From Saccharomycopsis malanga (taxonomy: Eukaryota; Ascomycota; Saccharomycetes; Ascoideales; Saccharomycopsidaceae), in NCBI GenBank assembly GCA_004014935.1, contig CP025323.1, positions 992,001 through 1,056,000 of the forward strand: 64,000 nucleotides of DNA, read 5' to 3'. The translations under genes were made by a program, and so were the position numbers. How positions within the stretch are numbered: the first letter of the stretch is position 1; each line of letters starts with the position of its first letter. The notes below the pieces were generated by a model. The model made no database searches and was not told the DNA's origin. It saw only the letters and a program-made list of their open reading frames with translations. This document shows, in pieces, positions 43,458 to 51,950 of this stretch.

Positions 43458-45002
43458 TCAGCCTCCGTCCTTTTCCTGTATCATGTCCTGTAGTAAATTA
43501 AGCAAGTTGTTGATATCTCCGCCTTCTTCCTGTCCATCTTTGTTATCGCCGCTATTTTCGGCACCAGGAAACGCGAGGCCACCGAAAGCTGCGGAGTTGT
43601 CATTATTAGAGCCACTGCCGCTATTTCCCAGCTGAGTGTTTCCTAGACTGAAATCTTGGTCATTGAAATTCAAGTTTAAAAAGTCTAGATCGCCCCCAGA
43701 GTTCATATTGTTATCGTTGCTGGATAAACCAAAATTGGTGTTGAGACTATTGAGATCATTCATATTTTTACTGTCATTATTATTATGGAAGTTCAAGTTT
43801 TCCAGCGTTCCGTTATTCGGAAGACTAAAATCAGCAGCAGCAGGAGCTGAGCTTTCAGAATTGATGGTTTTGACTTCATTACTGCTTCCATTGGTTGGGT
43901 TACCAAGGTTCATACTTGCACTATCATTGTTGTTAAAGTTGCTATTAGAATTAGGTATGCTACTACCAGTGGGTAAGTCATTCGCATTAGATATACTGGT
44001 GGGCAATTCGGGCTTATCGTTAGTTTGTTCAGCCTTGATTGATTCCAGTTTTACACTTTGCTGAACTATTTTTGGTGGCGATTTGAGCGCCTTTTGTTCC
44101 TTTGGTATATTAGGACTATTATGGGGACTATCTGTTTTGATAAAGTCATCCTTTTGGTTATTGTTGTTGTTATTGTTGTTATTATTATTGTTATTATTAT
44201 TATTGTTATTATTATTATTGTTATTATTATTATTGTTATTATTATTATTGTTATTATTATTATTGTTATTATTATTATTGTTATTATTGTTGTTATTATT
44301 CTTATTATTATCGTTGTTGTTGTAATTATTATTATTATTATTATTACTAGTATTATTACTAGTATTATTATTAATATTATTATTAATATTCTTATTAATA
44401 TTACTATTAGAATTACTATTATTATTACTATTCTCTTTTTGGTCATTCTCAGACTCTGTCTTTATTTCGACACTGTTGCTTTGTGTGCTGTCATTAGCGG
44501 GATTTTTGGAAATATCATTCATATTAATTGTAGGCTGATTTTCAGTTTCCTGTTTTACAACAGCTTTTCTAGCTTCCAACTTTTTCTTTTCGTCCACCAA
44601 AAAGTCGTTGGCATCATTCAAATGCACCAACATTAAATCAAGAACCTTGTTGATGCCTTTTATGCTAGCATCTAACTTCTGGCCGTTGGTAGTCAACTGC
44701 TGAGCATTTCCTGAAACACCGCCAGCACTTTTATTAGATCCGTTACTGGAGCTCGGAGTTGTGTTATTGTTGGAAGCCTTGTCGGCATTACCAAGATTGC
44801 TTCCATTGTCATTATTTCCCGGTGTACTATTATCTTTACTGGAATTGACGCCGTTTCCTTTGCCTCGATTTATACTGACATTTTGTCCGTTTGGAACAAT
44901 TATATTAGCAAGTGGATCAGCAGCTAGTTCTTCGATCAAATGCCCTGATGACACAAGAAGTCCATTGAAACAGTTAATCAACTCTTTATTCAACAGCGCC
45001 AT
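43458..45002 (-). CDS. MED2: Mediator tail subunit Med2-like (Med2/Tlo family) with long poly-Asn tract
   Basis: 514 residues. The N-terminal ~40 residues, NKELINCFNGLLVSSGHLIEEL, resemble the Med2/Tlo N-terminal helix (family pattern L..CF..IL..G..I.E). A second helix near residues 105-145 (KLDASIKGINKVLDLMLVHLNDANDFLVDEKKKLEARK, cited here by LNDANDFLVDEKKK) resembles the 'FH.ILD...KLNDA...EKKK' segment. Then comes an Asn-rich region with about 70 near-consecutive Asn encoded by AAT/AAC repeats. The C-terminal half is Asn/Ser-rich with DFSLPNNG, DLDFLNLNFNDQDFSLG and a final LLNLLQDMIQEKD, hydrophobic-acidic patches like activation domains. Med2 sits in the Mediator tail with Med3 and Med15. 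The assignment rests on pattern, so a different Asn-rich regulator is possible. Confidence 0.6.
   Translation of the reverse strand: MALLNKELINCFNGLLVSSGHLIEELAADPLANIIVPNGQNVSINRGKGNGVNSSKDNSTPGNNDNGSNLGNADKASNNNTTPSSSNGSNKSAGGVSGNAQQLTTNGQKLDASIKGINKVLDLMLVHLNDANDFLVDEKKKLEARKAVVKQETENQPTINMNDISKNPANDSTQSNSVEIKTESENDQKENSNNNSNSNSNINKNINNNINNNTSNNTSNNNNNNNYNNNDNNKNNNNNNNNNNNNNNNNNNNNNNNNNNNNNNNNNNNNNNNNNNNNNNNNQKDDFIKTDSPHNSPNIPKEQKALKSPPKIVQQSVKLESIKAEQTNDKPELPTSISNANDLPTGSSIPNSNSNFNNNDSASMNLGNPTNGSSNEVKTINSESSAPAAADFSLPNNGTLENLNFHNNNDSKNMNDLNSLNTNFGLSSNDNNMNSGGDLDFLNLNFNDQDFSLGNTQLGNSGSGSNNDNSAAFGGLAFPGAENSGDNKDGQEEGGDINNLLNLLQDMIQEKDGG
44156..44345 (-). repeat. Trinucleotide AAT/AAC array encoding poly-Asn
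   Basis: About 190 bp of (ATT)n/(GTT)n on the plus strand inside the MED2-like gene, with a regular higher-order period of 15 bp (TTATTATTATTATTG). The antisense frames read as poly-Ile, poly-Leu or poly-Val and are not genes. Confidence 0.9.
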
Positions 45003-45237
45003 GGCGAATGTTGGATTTCAACCCCAAATGGAAATTCACTTTCACTCACTTATATTTCACAATAGCGCTTTGGTTTCAATAACGCTTTGAGTACTCTTAA
45101 AGCTCGTGCCACCTCTGAATACACACACCCTTTATATAAACACTTTTCGTTTCAACAAACAAGACACGATCACCACTCTGCCACGGACTTGGTTATTGTA
45201 GCGTGAAGTCAGTAGCATTGTTTTACGGTGTTTTGTT

Positions 45238-45498
45238 TTATTTCTTGATTTTCTTCTCACCGGACGCATCCGTACACCACCACTGAACAGGGAAGGAAGT
45301 ATACCAGAAACTGGTCTTTACAGGGAGGTTTTTACATGTGTATTCTCTTAAATGCTGTTTAATGGCTTTAGAATTGTAGAGGATGTTTGTTCCTTTGGAT
45401 AGAGGTGTGTGTGTTAGTGGACAGCGTAGCAATATACTGCGCGGCCTGTTTCTGGAACGGAGACCCGTTACAATGTGTTTGTTTAATTTAAATAGCAT
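45238..45498 (-). CDS. Small protein of unknown function with mitochondrial-type N terminus
   Basis: 86 residues, MLFKLNKHIVTGLRSRNRPR... The first ~22 residues have no acidic side chain and many Arg/Lys, like a mitochondrial presequence. The rest is compositionally ordinary and protein-like, with a Trp/aromatic-rich end (SFWYTSFPVQWWCTDASGEK) and a basic tail. It uses varied codons, unlike the low-complexity noise frames elsewhere. It lies on the same strand as the MED2-like gene, its stop 235 bp upstream of that ATG. I do not recognise a family; a small mitoribosomal or assembly-factor protein is one guess. Confidence 0.5.
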   Translation of the reverse strand: MLFKLNKHIVTGLRSRNRPRSILLRCPLTHTPLSKGTNILYNSKAIKQHLREYTCKNLPVKTSFWYTSFPVQWWCTDASGEKKIKK

Positions 45499-46026
45499 AG
45501 AAACAACGTGGATAAGTGCTGGTAATAGATGTAGTTGTAATAAGAAAGGAGCCGTTAGTAAGAAATTGCAGATATGCTGTAAAAGTTGTGTGTTGTCAAC
45601 ATAAAATATGTTTTGAGAACATTATATGCCATTTTATTGTACATTAATGAGGATTAAAAAAATTCAAAAACATGAAAATCTAATTGAGGTCATATTAAAT
45701 GGTAATTTCTAACAATTAATCGCACTTTCACTGTTAAATTCTAAAGTCGGCAACTATACCGCTGTTTCAGACAATTATAGGAAAAATGTAGATTATTATA
45801 CCAAACTATCTAAATGAAAAATTTCTCACATGTCATGAGCTATGTTTCTTTCAATTTCCACAGGCAAGTGCAACTGTCTGAAATACGACCTAGACAAAAG
45901 TCTAGTGGTTGCTTTCAACCAAGTGGGTGACAAGATTATAATAAACAGGACAAGATTGGGCTACACCAAGTCACTTTAGACATAGCGTGTAAATGGAACT
46001 GATATGTACTGGGCTCGAATTATAAG

Positions 46027-46071
<45 letters not shown>

Positions 46072-47082
46072 TCTTTCAATTTCTGTAATATTTGCTCATA
46101 CTACAATTCGCCCTTGTATTTCTATAAGAAATGTCACCTTTTTCTACAATCATTGCCATTCACTTTATTCTTGAAAAATCGTATTCGATCCCACATACCA
46201 AGCTTTTTAGCCCAATACATTTTACCCACCACTACAATCCAGCTTTGGTCTAGCTACAGTCTTATCAAACTCAGACACTAATATTCATAGTAGAATTCGC
46301 TTGGCTAAAACATTTGGATCCACTTCGCCCCCACTTACAACTATGTGCTGGTCTTCTCAAGTTATATCTGGATGTGTATCGTGCTACCTGTACGGCATTA
46401 GCAAAGCTCTTTTTTTACCCAGATGTGTGCGAATTCCAATTGCATATGGCCGTAGTTCTTGGTATTCTCTATAAACGCTTTCTATGTTTCTTTTGAATCA
46501 GGTGTGCTATTATTTGGGCCCTTGAACTTAGCGTGTGATGTTCATGATATTGCCTGATTTGGTAACCCACGTTGTCAACTCTAAATACCATAGCAAGTCA
46601 TAGGATTCAAAAATCGTCTCTATAAAATCCTTTCCAAAAGAGGAAATGTCTTACGAAGCAAAGAAGGCATCCCAACATTGCATTTGGAGGCCTCGGGCTC
46701 TTCTATATTTTATTTTTCCAATACCAAAAGCTCAGAGTATCCTGATTGCTCATAGAGGATTGTAAGTTGTAGATATCGTCAAGACAAAAAGTCTCGGCAA
46801 AGAAACATAATGATTGATTGGGAAACACACGTTCTTTCAAGTGAAGCACCAAATTTCTTGTCCTGATGGTCTGCCAAGATTGCACTTGATTCACCACCTT
46901 TTTGTTCACAGAAATCGCATTTGCTCATAATCAAGAAGAAAAGCCTATAATTCATGTACCAGTCTTATAAATATTGATGATGGCGCTTCGTCTTGTAAAA
47001 TGTAACCCAATAAATGTCTGAAGATATTGTTAAGAAAATAGCTACATTAATTGTCAACATTTCCCATTAAAAGAGCTCGACA
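45499..47082. other. Intergenic region upstream of PHO89 with a SINE-like insertion
   Basis: About 1.6 kb. It contains a 5'-truncated SINE-like copy with a 14-bp target duplication (45845-46083). CACGTT at 46830-46835, about 250 bp upstream of PHO89, matches a medium-affinity Pho4 site. No convincing gene is seen; a 60-codon frame at 46314-46496 lacks support. Confidence 0.45.
45859..46069 (+). repeat. SINE-like family, 5'-truncated copy with 14-bp target-site duplication and (TTA)n tail (copy 9)
   Basis: Starts inside the body at CACAGGCAAGTGCAACTGTC and runs through CATAGCGTGTAAATGGAACT and TGTACTGGGCTCGAATTATAAG to about 15 TTA repeats. TTTCTTTCAATTTC occurs at 45845-45858 directly before and at 46070-46083 directly after, a perfect 14-bp duplication. 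This is the clearest insertion in the window. Confidence 0.92.
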
Positions 47083-48834
47083 ATGGCACTTCATCAGTTC
47101 GATTATATCTTTGCCATTGGCATGATCTTTGCGTTTTTGGACGCTTGGAATATTGGTGCTAATGATGTTGCAAACTCGTTTGCTTCCTCGGTATCGTCGC
47201 GGTCTTTGAGATATTGGCAGGCAATGATTCTTGCTGGGCTTTGTGAGTTTTTGGGGGCTGTTTTGGTGGGTAATAAAGTGTCAGATACAATTAGAAACAA
47301 GATTGTGAATGTTGAAATTTTCGAAGGAGAACCAGCGGTATTGATGCTTACTATGGCTTGTGCTCTTGTTGGTTCCTCTACCTGGCTTACTATTGCCACC
47401 AGCATAGGTATGCCTGTGTCTACTACACATTCTATTGTCGGTGCTGTGATTGGAGCTGCCATTGCTGCTAAAGGTGCCAGCAACATCCACTGGGGATGGG
47501 ATGGGGTTGCACAGATTATCGCCTCTTGGTTCATTGCACCTATTATTGCTGGTTGTTTTGCCAGCATTGTGTTTTTATTCAACAAGTTTGCTGTTTTAGA
47601 AGTCAAATCGTTTGATACTTCCTTGAGAAATGCTCTCATGGTAGTACCAGTATTAGTGTTTGCTGTGTTTTCCATCTTGACAATGTTGATTGTATGGAAA
47701 GGTGCTCCTTCTTTGAAGTTGGACAAACTTTCTGATGAGACCATTATTGGATCTATTTTCGGTGTTGGTGGTGTTGCTTTGGTAGTCTACATGCTATTCT
47801 TCTATCCTTTCTATCGTAGAAAGCTTGTTCACAATGACTGGACCTTGAAATGGTATGATGTCTATCAAGGCCCATACTTATATTTCAAACCATTGTCTGC
47901 TATCCCACCTATGCCTGCAGGCCATCAGCTCACGATTGATTATTATGAAGGCAGAAGAGGCATTGTGGAAGAAGATGACATCAATAATGATATTGAAGAT
48001 GACAAGAAGAAAGAAGATAAAAACGGCGTTGTGGTGGAGAAAACAGCAAGTGCAACCATCAATAACGAAAACCCAAACTCTTTGGAAAACTTGGAAAGAA
48101 AAGGCATCAAAAAGCAATCGACAAAACAATTATGGTGGTCTTTACTCAAGGAGGGCCCTAAAAAATGGCCTTATCTTCTATGGCTTTTTGTCTCTCATGG
48201 TTTTGTCCAGGACGTTATTCATAACCAAGTTCATGAAAAAGACATTCTTTCTGGAAACCTTGAGAAAATGCATGCCAAATCCAAGTTCTATGATAACAAA
48301 ATTGAATATTTGTATTCTTTGCTTCAAGCTATCACTGCTAGTACCATGTCTTTTGCCCATGGTGCTAACGATATTGCCAATGCAACCGGCCCTTTAGCTA
48401 CTATTTATCTTGTATGGAGCACCAACACCACAGGCAAGAAAGCAGACGTCCCACCTTGGGTTCTTTGTTACGCTGGCGCTGCTTTGACCATTGGTGTCTG
48501 GACTTATGGTTACCGTATCATGGCAAACTTGGGTAACAAACTTATCTTGCAATCTCCTTCCAGAGGCTTTTCTATTGAATTAGGAGCTGCTGTCACAACT
48601 GTTATGGCCACAAGATTGTCTATTCCTGTCTCAACCACTCAAAGTGCTGTTGGCGCTACTGTCTTTGTTGGCTTGTGCAACAAAGATTGGAGATCTGTCA
48701 ACTGGAGAATGGTGCTATGGTGCTATTTAGGTTGGATCTTTACTCTTCCAATCGCCGGATTGATTGCTGGTCTATTGAACGCTATAGTGCTATATGCCCC
48801 AAGTAAAGGTGTCGTGTATGAGATGACTGATTAA
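47083..48834 (+). CDS. PHO89: Pho89, Na+/phosphate symporter (PiT family)
   Basis: 583 residues (S. cerevisiae 574). The two inverted PiT signatures are present: N-terminal WNIGANDVANSFA (about residues 22-34), with TSIGMPVSTTHSIVGA further on, and C-terminal FAHGANDIANATGP with RLSIPVSTTQSAVGA. A charged cytosolic loop of about 130 residues (EEDDINNDIEDDKKKEDKNG) separates the halves. Twelve or so membrane segments are expected. It takes up phosphate with sodium at the plasma membrane, best at alkaline pH, and is a PHO-regulon gene induced by Pho4 under phosphate starvation; a CACGTT site upstream agrees. The start MALHQFDYIFAIG is the first ATG and aligns with the family. Confidence 0.95.
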   Translation: MALHQFDYIFAIGMIFAFLDAWNIGANDVANSFASSVSSRSLRYWQAMILAGLCEFLGAVLVGNKVSDTIRNKIVNVEIFEGEPAVLMLTMACALVGSSTWLTIATSIGMPVSTTHSIVGAVIGAAIAAKGASNIHWGWDGVAQIIASWFIAPIIAGCFASIVFLFNKFAVLEVKSFDTSLRNALMVVPVLVFAVFSILTMLIVWKGAPSLKLDKLSDETIIGSIFGVGGVALVVYMLFFYPFYRRKLVHNDWTLKWYDVYQGPYLYFKPLSAIPPMPAGHQLTIDYYEGRRGIVEEDDINNDIEDDKKKEDKNGVVVEKTASATINNENPNSLENLERKGIKKQSTKQLWWSLLKEGPKKWPYLLWLFVSHGFVQDVIHNQVHEKDILSGNLEKMHAKSKFYDNKIEYLYSLLQAITASTMSFAHGANDIANATGPLATIYLVWSTNTTGKKADVPPWVLCYAGAALTIGVWTYGYRIMANLGNKLILQSPSRGFSIELGAAVTTVMATRLSIPVSTTQSAVGATVFVGLCNKDWRSVNWRMVLWCYLGWIFTLPIAGLIAGLLNAIVLYAPSKGVVYEMTD

Positions 48835-49532
48835 TTGTTTTCTTTTTTTATTAATGTTATTTGGTTTCAAATCATGGAAATTAGGTGTTGTTATTCAAAA
48901 ATCCTTAATATAAATAATCGTTTTAAATAATTATGTATTTACTTTTTGGAAGTTAGGTTTTATTATTCAAAATCAATAATATAGATATAATTTGATATAA
49001 ATGTTCTTGTAGTTTCATATACATTTAACATTCGTAATTCGCAAATTGCTTGTTTATCATGAAACCAAAAATTTTATTAATAACATTCTCCCACACTACT
49101 TATCAAACCATTACAAGCCTCATTAACGACTACTAGAAAACAAAATGACGCTCTTCACTTTATAGTATCAGTCTATTCGTAATCCCAAGCACCTATCTGC
49201 ATGTTGAAAATTACTGACACATCACACCATACTCGCAGCAACACGCAGCTACGCTGCATATTACTGATCACTGGTATCAGGCGAACTATGGGTAGAACGC
49301 AGGGCATAACGAAGGAGAAGGAAAGAACTTTTTGTTTATGATCAATATTCACTCATTTTAAGAATATTCAACTTTTGACTAACATTTACTGGAGTTTGTG
49401 CTACTGGCAGCAATTAGTTTTTAATTCTTGGTGACGCTAGAGAGCGTGTTATGCCATAGTTGTTTTAACGTATTTGCACGGGTGAGACATTAACCAGAAA
49501 GATTCGAACTGGTGATAGAAATAGCGTAGAAT
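48835..49532. other. Intergenic region between PHO89 and RIM9
   Basis: About 700 bp, AT-rich near PHO89 and more balanced near RIM9. GCAGCAACACGCAGCTACGCTGC around 49231-49253 has imperfect dyad symmetry (GCAGC/GCTGC). I recognise no gene or repeat copy. Confidence 0.3.
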
Positions 49533-51158
49533 ATGTTTTATAGGGGCGCCACCATAGTGGTGTGTCTTCTAGCAATTGCGTTGGCCTTGCAGTTGATAGC
49601 AGTGCTTACGGTACCGGTAACCACGTCGATTACGCTATGTACGTATGATGGGTATCAGTTTGGAGTGTTTGGGTTTTGCAATAATAATGGGACCTGTTCT
49701 CCTGTCCAAATAGGGTACAGCAGCACTACGGTTGAAGAATTGGCAGTGTTTTCGCTTCCGTCCAATACGAGGCATTCGATATCAAAGTTGTTGGTGGTCC
49801 ATCCCATTTCCGCTGGGTTTACGCTTATCTTGTTGATATGTTCCTCGGTTATACATTTTAATGCACCGGCCAAAAACTTGCGGTTTTTGTTCTTTCTCTT
49901 GCTCTGGACGCTCCCGACGTTTTTGTTGAGTTTGTTGTCGTTTTTAGTTGACATTTTGCTTTTCGCTCCTCATTTGGATTGGAGCGGCTGGATTATTTTG
50001 GGCTCTACTGTGCTTATTGCCATATGTGGTGCAATGCTATGTATTATGAGACGATCAACGTCCAGCCGTTTAGCTATGGACCAAAACAACCGACTTATGA
50101 ATAACCAGAATAACAGATATTCCATGAACGGGTTTGACTATGATGAGCAATCAGGCATTTCTCCACATAGTTCTGACAACTTGTTGAATATCAAGTCTAG
50201 TATGGAAGACTTTGTAGGCGGCGACAACTTTGGCGCAGCGATTCCCCCTGATAATTATCTTAATGTCAGTAATAATGCTGTAAGAACTCGTAGCAATACA
50301 GGTGCTAACACTAACGACATTTTAACCGTTACAGAGACCATATCCAATCATTCAAACGTGCCTAAAACAACACAGGAATACGAGATGACTAACCAGAGTA
50401 ATCCACGTCATCTTCTGCAGTTGCTACCCTCTGTAGAAGACCGCAGATATTTCGGTTCCTCTTACAATCCTCAGCAAGCTACCCCATATAACGGGCCCAC
50501 TGACAACTCTAATAACGAGAATATCAACAGTAATAACAGTATCAATGATGTACTCCATGCTATCAATGAGTCGAATGAACAGACAACTGCAAGAACACCA
50601 TATCCTTTGCAGTCAGACTTTGATAGAAACAGTCTTAGTTTGCCAAGTGAGCGCACTCGCAAAGACGACAAGCTAACGTTGGACAACCTGCCGTTTCCTA
50701 TAATAAGGCTTAACCATCAGATTAACGAGGACAGTTTGAAAACAAGACGACTCAACAAAATCAAAGAGAACATTCAACATAATGACTTCCAACGTCCGAT
50801 AATCTCTAACAAACCAACAGACGGTATCGCTCAAATCAATTACGGCACCTCTACAAGTGAGTCTGACTTCTCTGGCGAAGATATTAATAGCAAACTCAGT
50901 AATGGCATAGACAGTGATTTGGTCATCAGTGAAATCGTATCATCCGGCGAGGCTTTAGAAATACAGTTGCCAAATAGAAACAGTTTGGCTGCAAACTTGA
51001 ATAGATATATTGACAGAGACCCCCAACTCAGACCTTTTGATAACTCCAAGACTAGAAACAGTGTTTCTACCACCGATAATGCCGGCCACGATCAGTTGAG
51101 CATTTTGAATGTGTCCCCAACTTTACCTTTGACCCCACATAAAACAGGCTTTTCGTAA
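49533..51158 (+). CDS. RIM9: Rim9/PalI-like membrane protein of the alkaline-pH (Rim101) pathway
   Basis: 541 residues. The N-terminal third has the SUR7/PalI layout: TM1 (residues 8-30), an extracellular loop with CTYDGYQFGVFGFCNNNGTC-type Cys pairs (loop GFCNNNGTC, the family hallmark), then three more membrane segments to about residue 178. The remainder is a long, disordered, Asn/Ser-rich cytosolic tail ending SPTLPLTPHKTGFS. S. cerevisiae Rim9 is shorter (239), whereas filamentous PalI proteins have long tails like this one. Role: helps the Rim21 sensor at the plasma membrane signal to Rim101 processing. A few upstream residues could precede, but MFYRGATIVV is the first Met and starts just before TM1. 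Confidence 0.8.
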   Translation: MFYRGATIVVCLLAIALALQLIAVLTVPVTTSITLCTYDGYQFGVFGFCNNNGTCSPVQIGYSSTTVEELAVFSLPSNTRHSISKLLVVHPISAGFTLILLICSSVIHFNAPAKNLRFLFFLLLWTLPTFLLSLLSFLVDILLFAPHLDWSGWIILGSTVLIAICGAMLCIMRRSTSSRLAMDQNNRLMNNQNNRYSMNGFDYDEQSGISPHSSDNLLNIKSSMEDFVGGDNFGAAIPPDNYLNVSNNAVRTRSNTGANTNDILTVTETISNHSNVPKTTQEYEMTNQSNPRHLLQLLPSVEDRRYFGSSYNPQQATPYNGPTDNSNNENINSNNSINDVLHAINESNEQTTARTPYPLQSDFDRNSLSLPSERTRKDDKLTLDNLPFPIIRLNHQINEDSLKTRRLNKIKENIQHNDFQRPIISNKPTDGIAQINYGTSTSESDFSGEDINSKLSNGIDSDLVISEIVSSGEALEIQLPNRNSLAANLNRYIDRDPQLRPFDNSKTRNSVSTTDNAGHDQLSILNVSPTLPLTPHKTGFS

Positions 51159-51950
51159 TCTAGAGTTTTGCCGAGCAAATACTTTGTACTTTTACCTTTT
51201 CAGTTCACCATCGTCCACGTATTTTAGTCATTCTTTTTTTTTTTCATTTCATTATTTAATTACAATACTATCGTGTTTCATAAATATAAGTTTGCTAGTC
51301 GTATATTCCTTAGTCGTGTAAATGCTGATTATCCTGTTCAACTTGTTGGCTCAATTTTAAACATGTATTGTAGCTTCATCCTTCCATAGTTGCCGACTTT
51401 TCATCTGATATAACATATAAATTCACTACATAGTATTCACAAGTACCAATATAATTGCCTTCCTGAAAACATTACTTGAACACTAATAAAGCAGAGTTAG
51501 GCACAAACTCCAAAGTTTAATCATGGTCCGGATAATAAAACTAACGCTGTGAACTTCGTAACAAAATTACAAGGTACTACTATTAGTTTTACAATCTCCC
51601 TATATCTCTTGTAGTAGTTAAAATGAATTTACAAATCGCTCAGCAATCAATCTTATTAATTCCATCTGATATTTCACATTACATATCAGATGGAATTAAT
51701 TGGATTGAATGTCAAACGGCTTAGGATTCCATTTAGATTACGCCCCAAGCGTTTCTTATATATCAAAACTGTTTAACCTGTCTTCTTCTGGTCATATGAC
51801 TTGCATGTTCTTTATGAAGCAGGGTAACATGTGGAGTTTCACGATGTATGAATATTTTTTTTTTTCTTCCCGATGACCTTATAATGGTATAATATTACGA
51901 TTAGGCCTATATTTCTTGAGCTATTTTGCAGAGTAAACTAGTTTTGAAGA
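51159..51950. other. Intergenic region between RIM9 and PET127 with a perfect hairpin
   Basis: About 790 bp. The 18-bp inverted repeat at 51655-51700 is the only structure. The PET127 promoter side holds a T-run (51857-51866). No gene is seen. Confidence 0.5.
51655..51700. repeat. Perfect 18-bp inverted repeat with 10-nt loop
   Basis: ATTAATTCCATCTGATAT (51655-51672) and its exact reverse complement (51683-51700) flank TTCACATTAC. Partial pairing (TCAATC/GATTGA) continues outward. It is not followed by a T run on either strand that would make it a polymerase III terminator. Function unknown. Confidence 0.85.

Noticed and set aside
44058-44636. Long plus-strand and minus-strand frames rich in Ile, Leu or Val (up to 192 codons)
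   Set aside because: They are other-frame readings of the AAT/AAC array inside the MED2-like gene; composition is pure repeat.
44156-46069. CRISPR-like or satellite array
   Set aside because: The repeats are simple trinucleotide runs without spacers.
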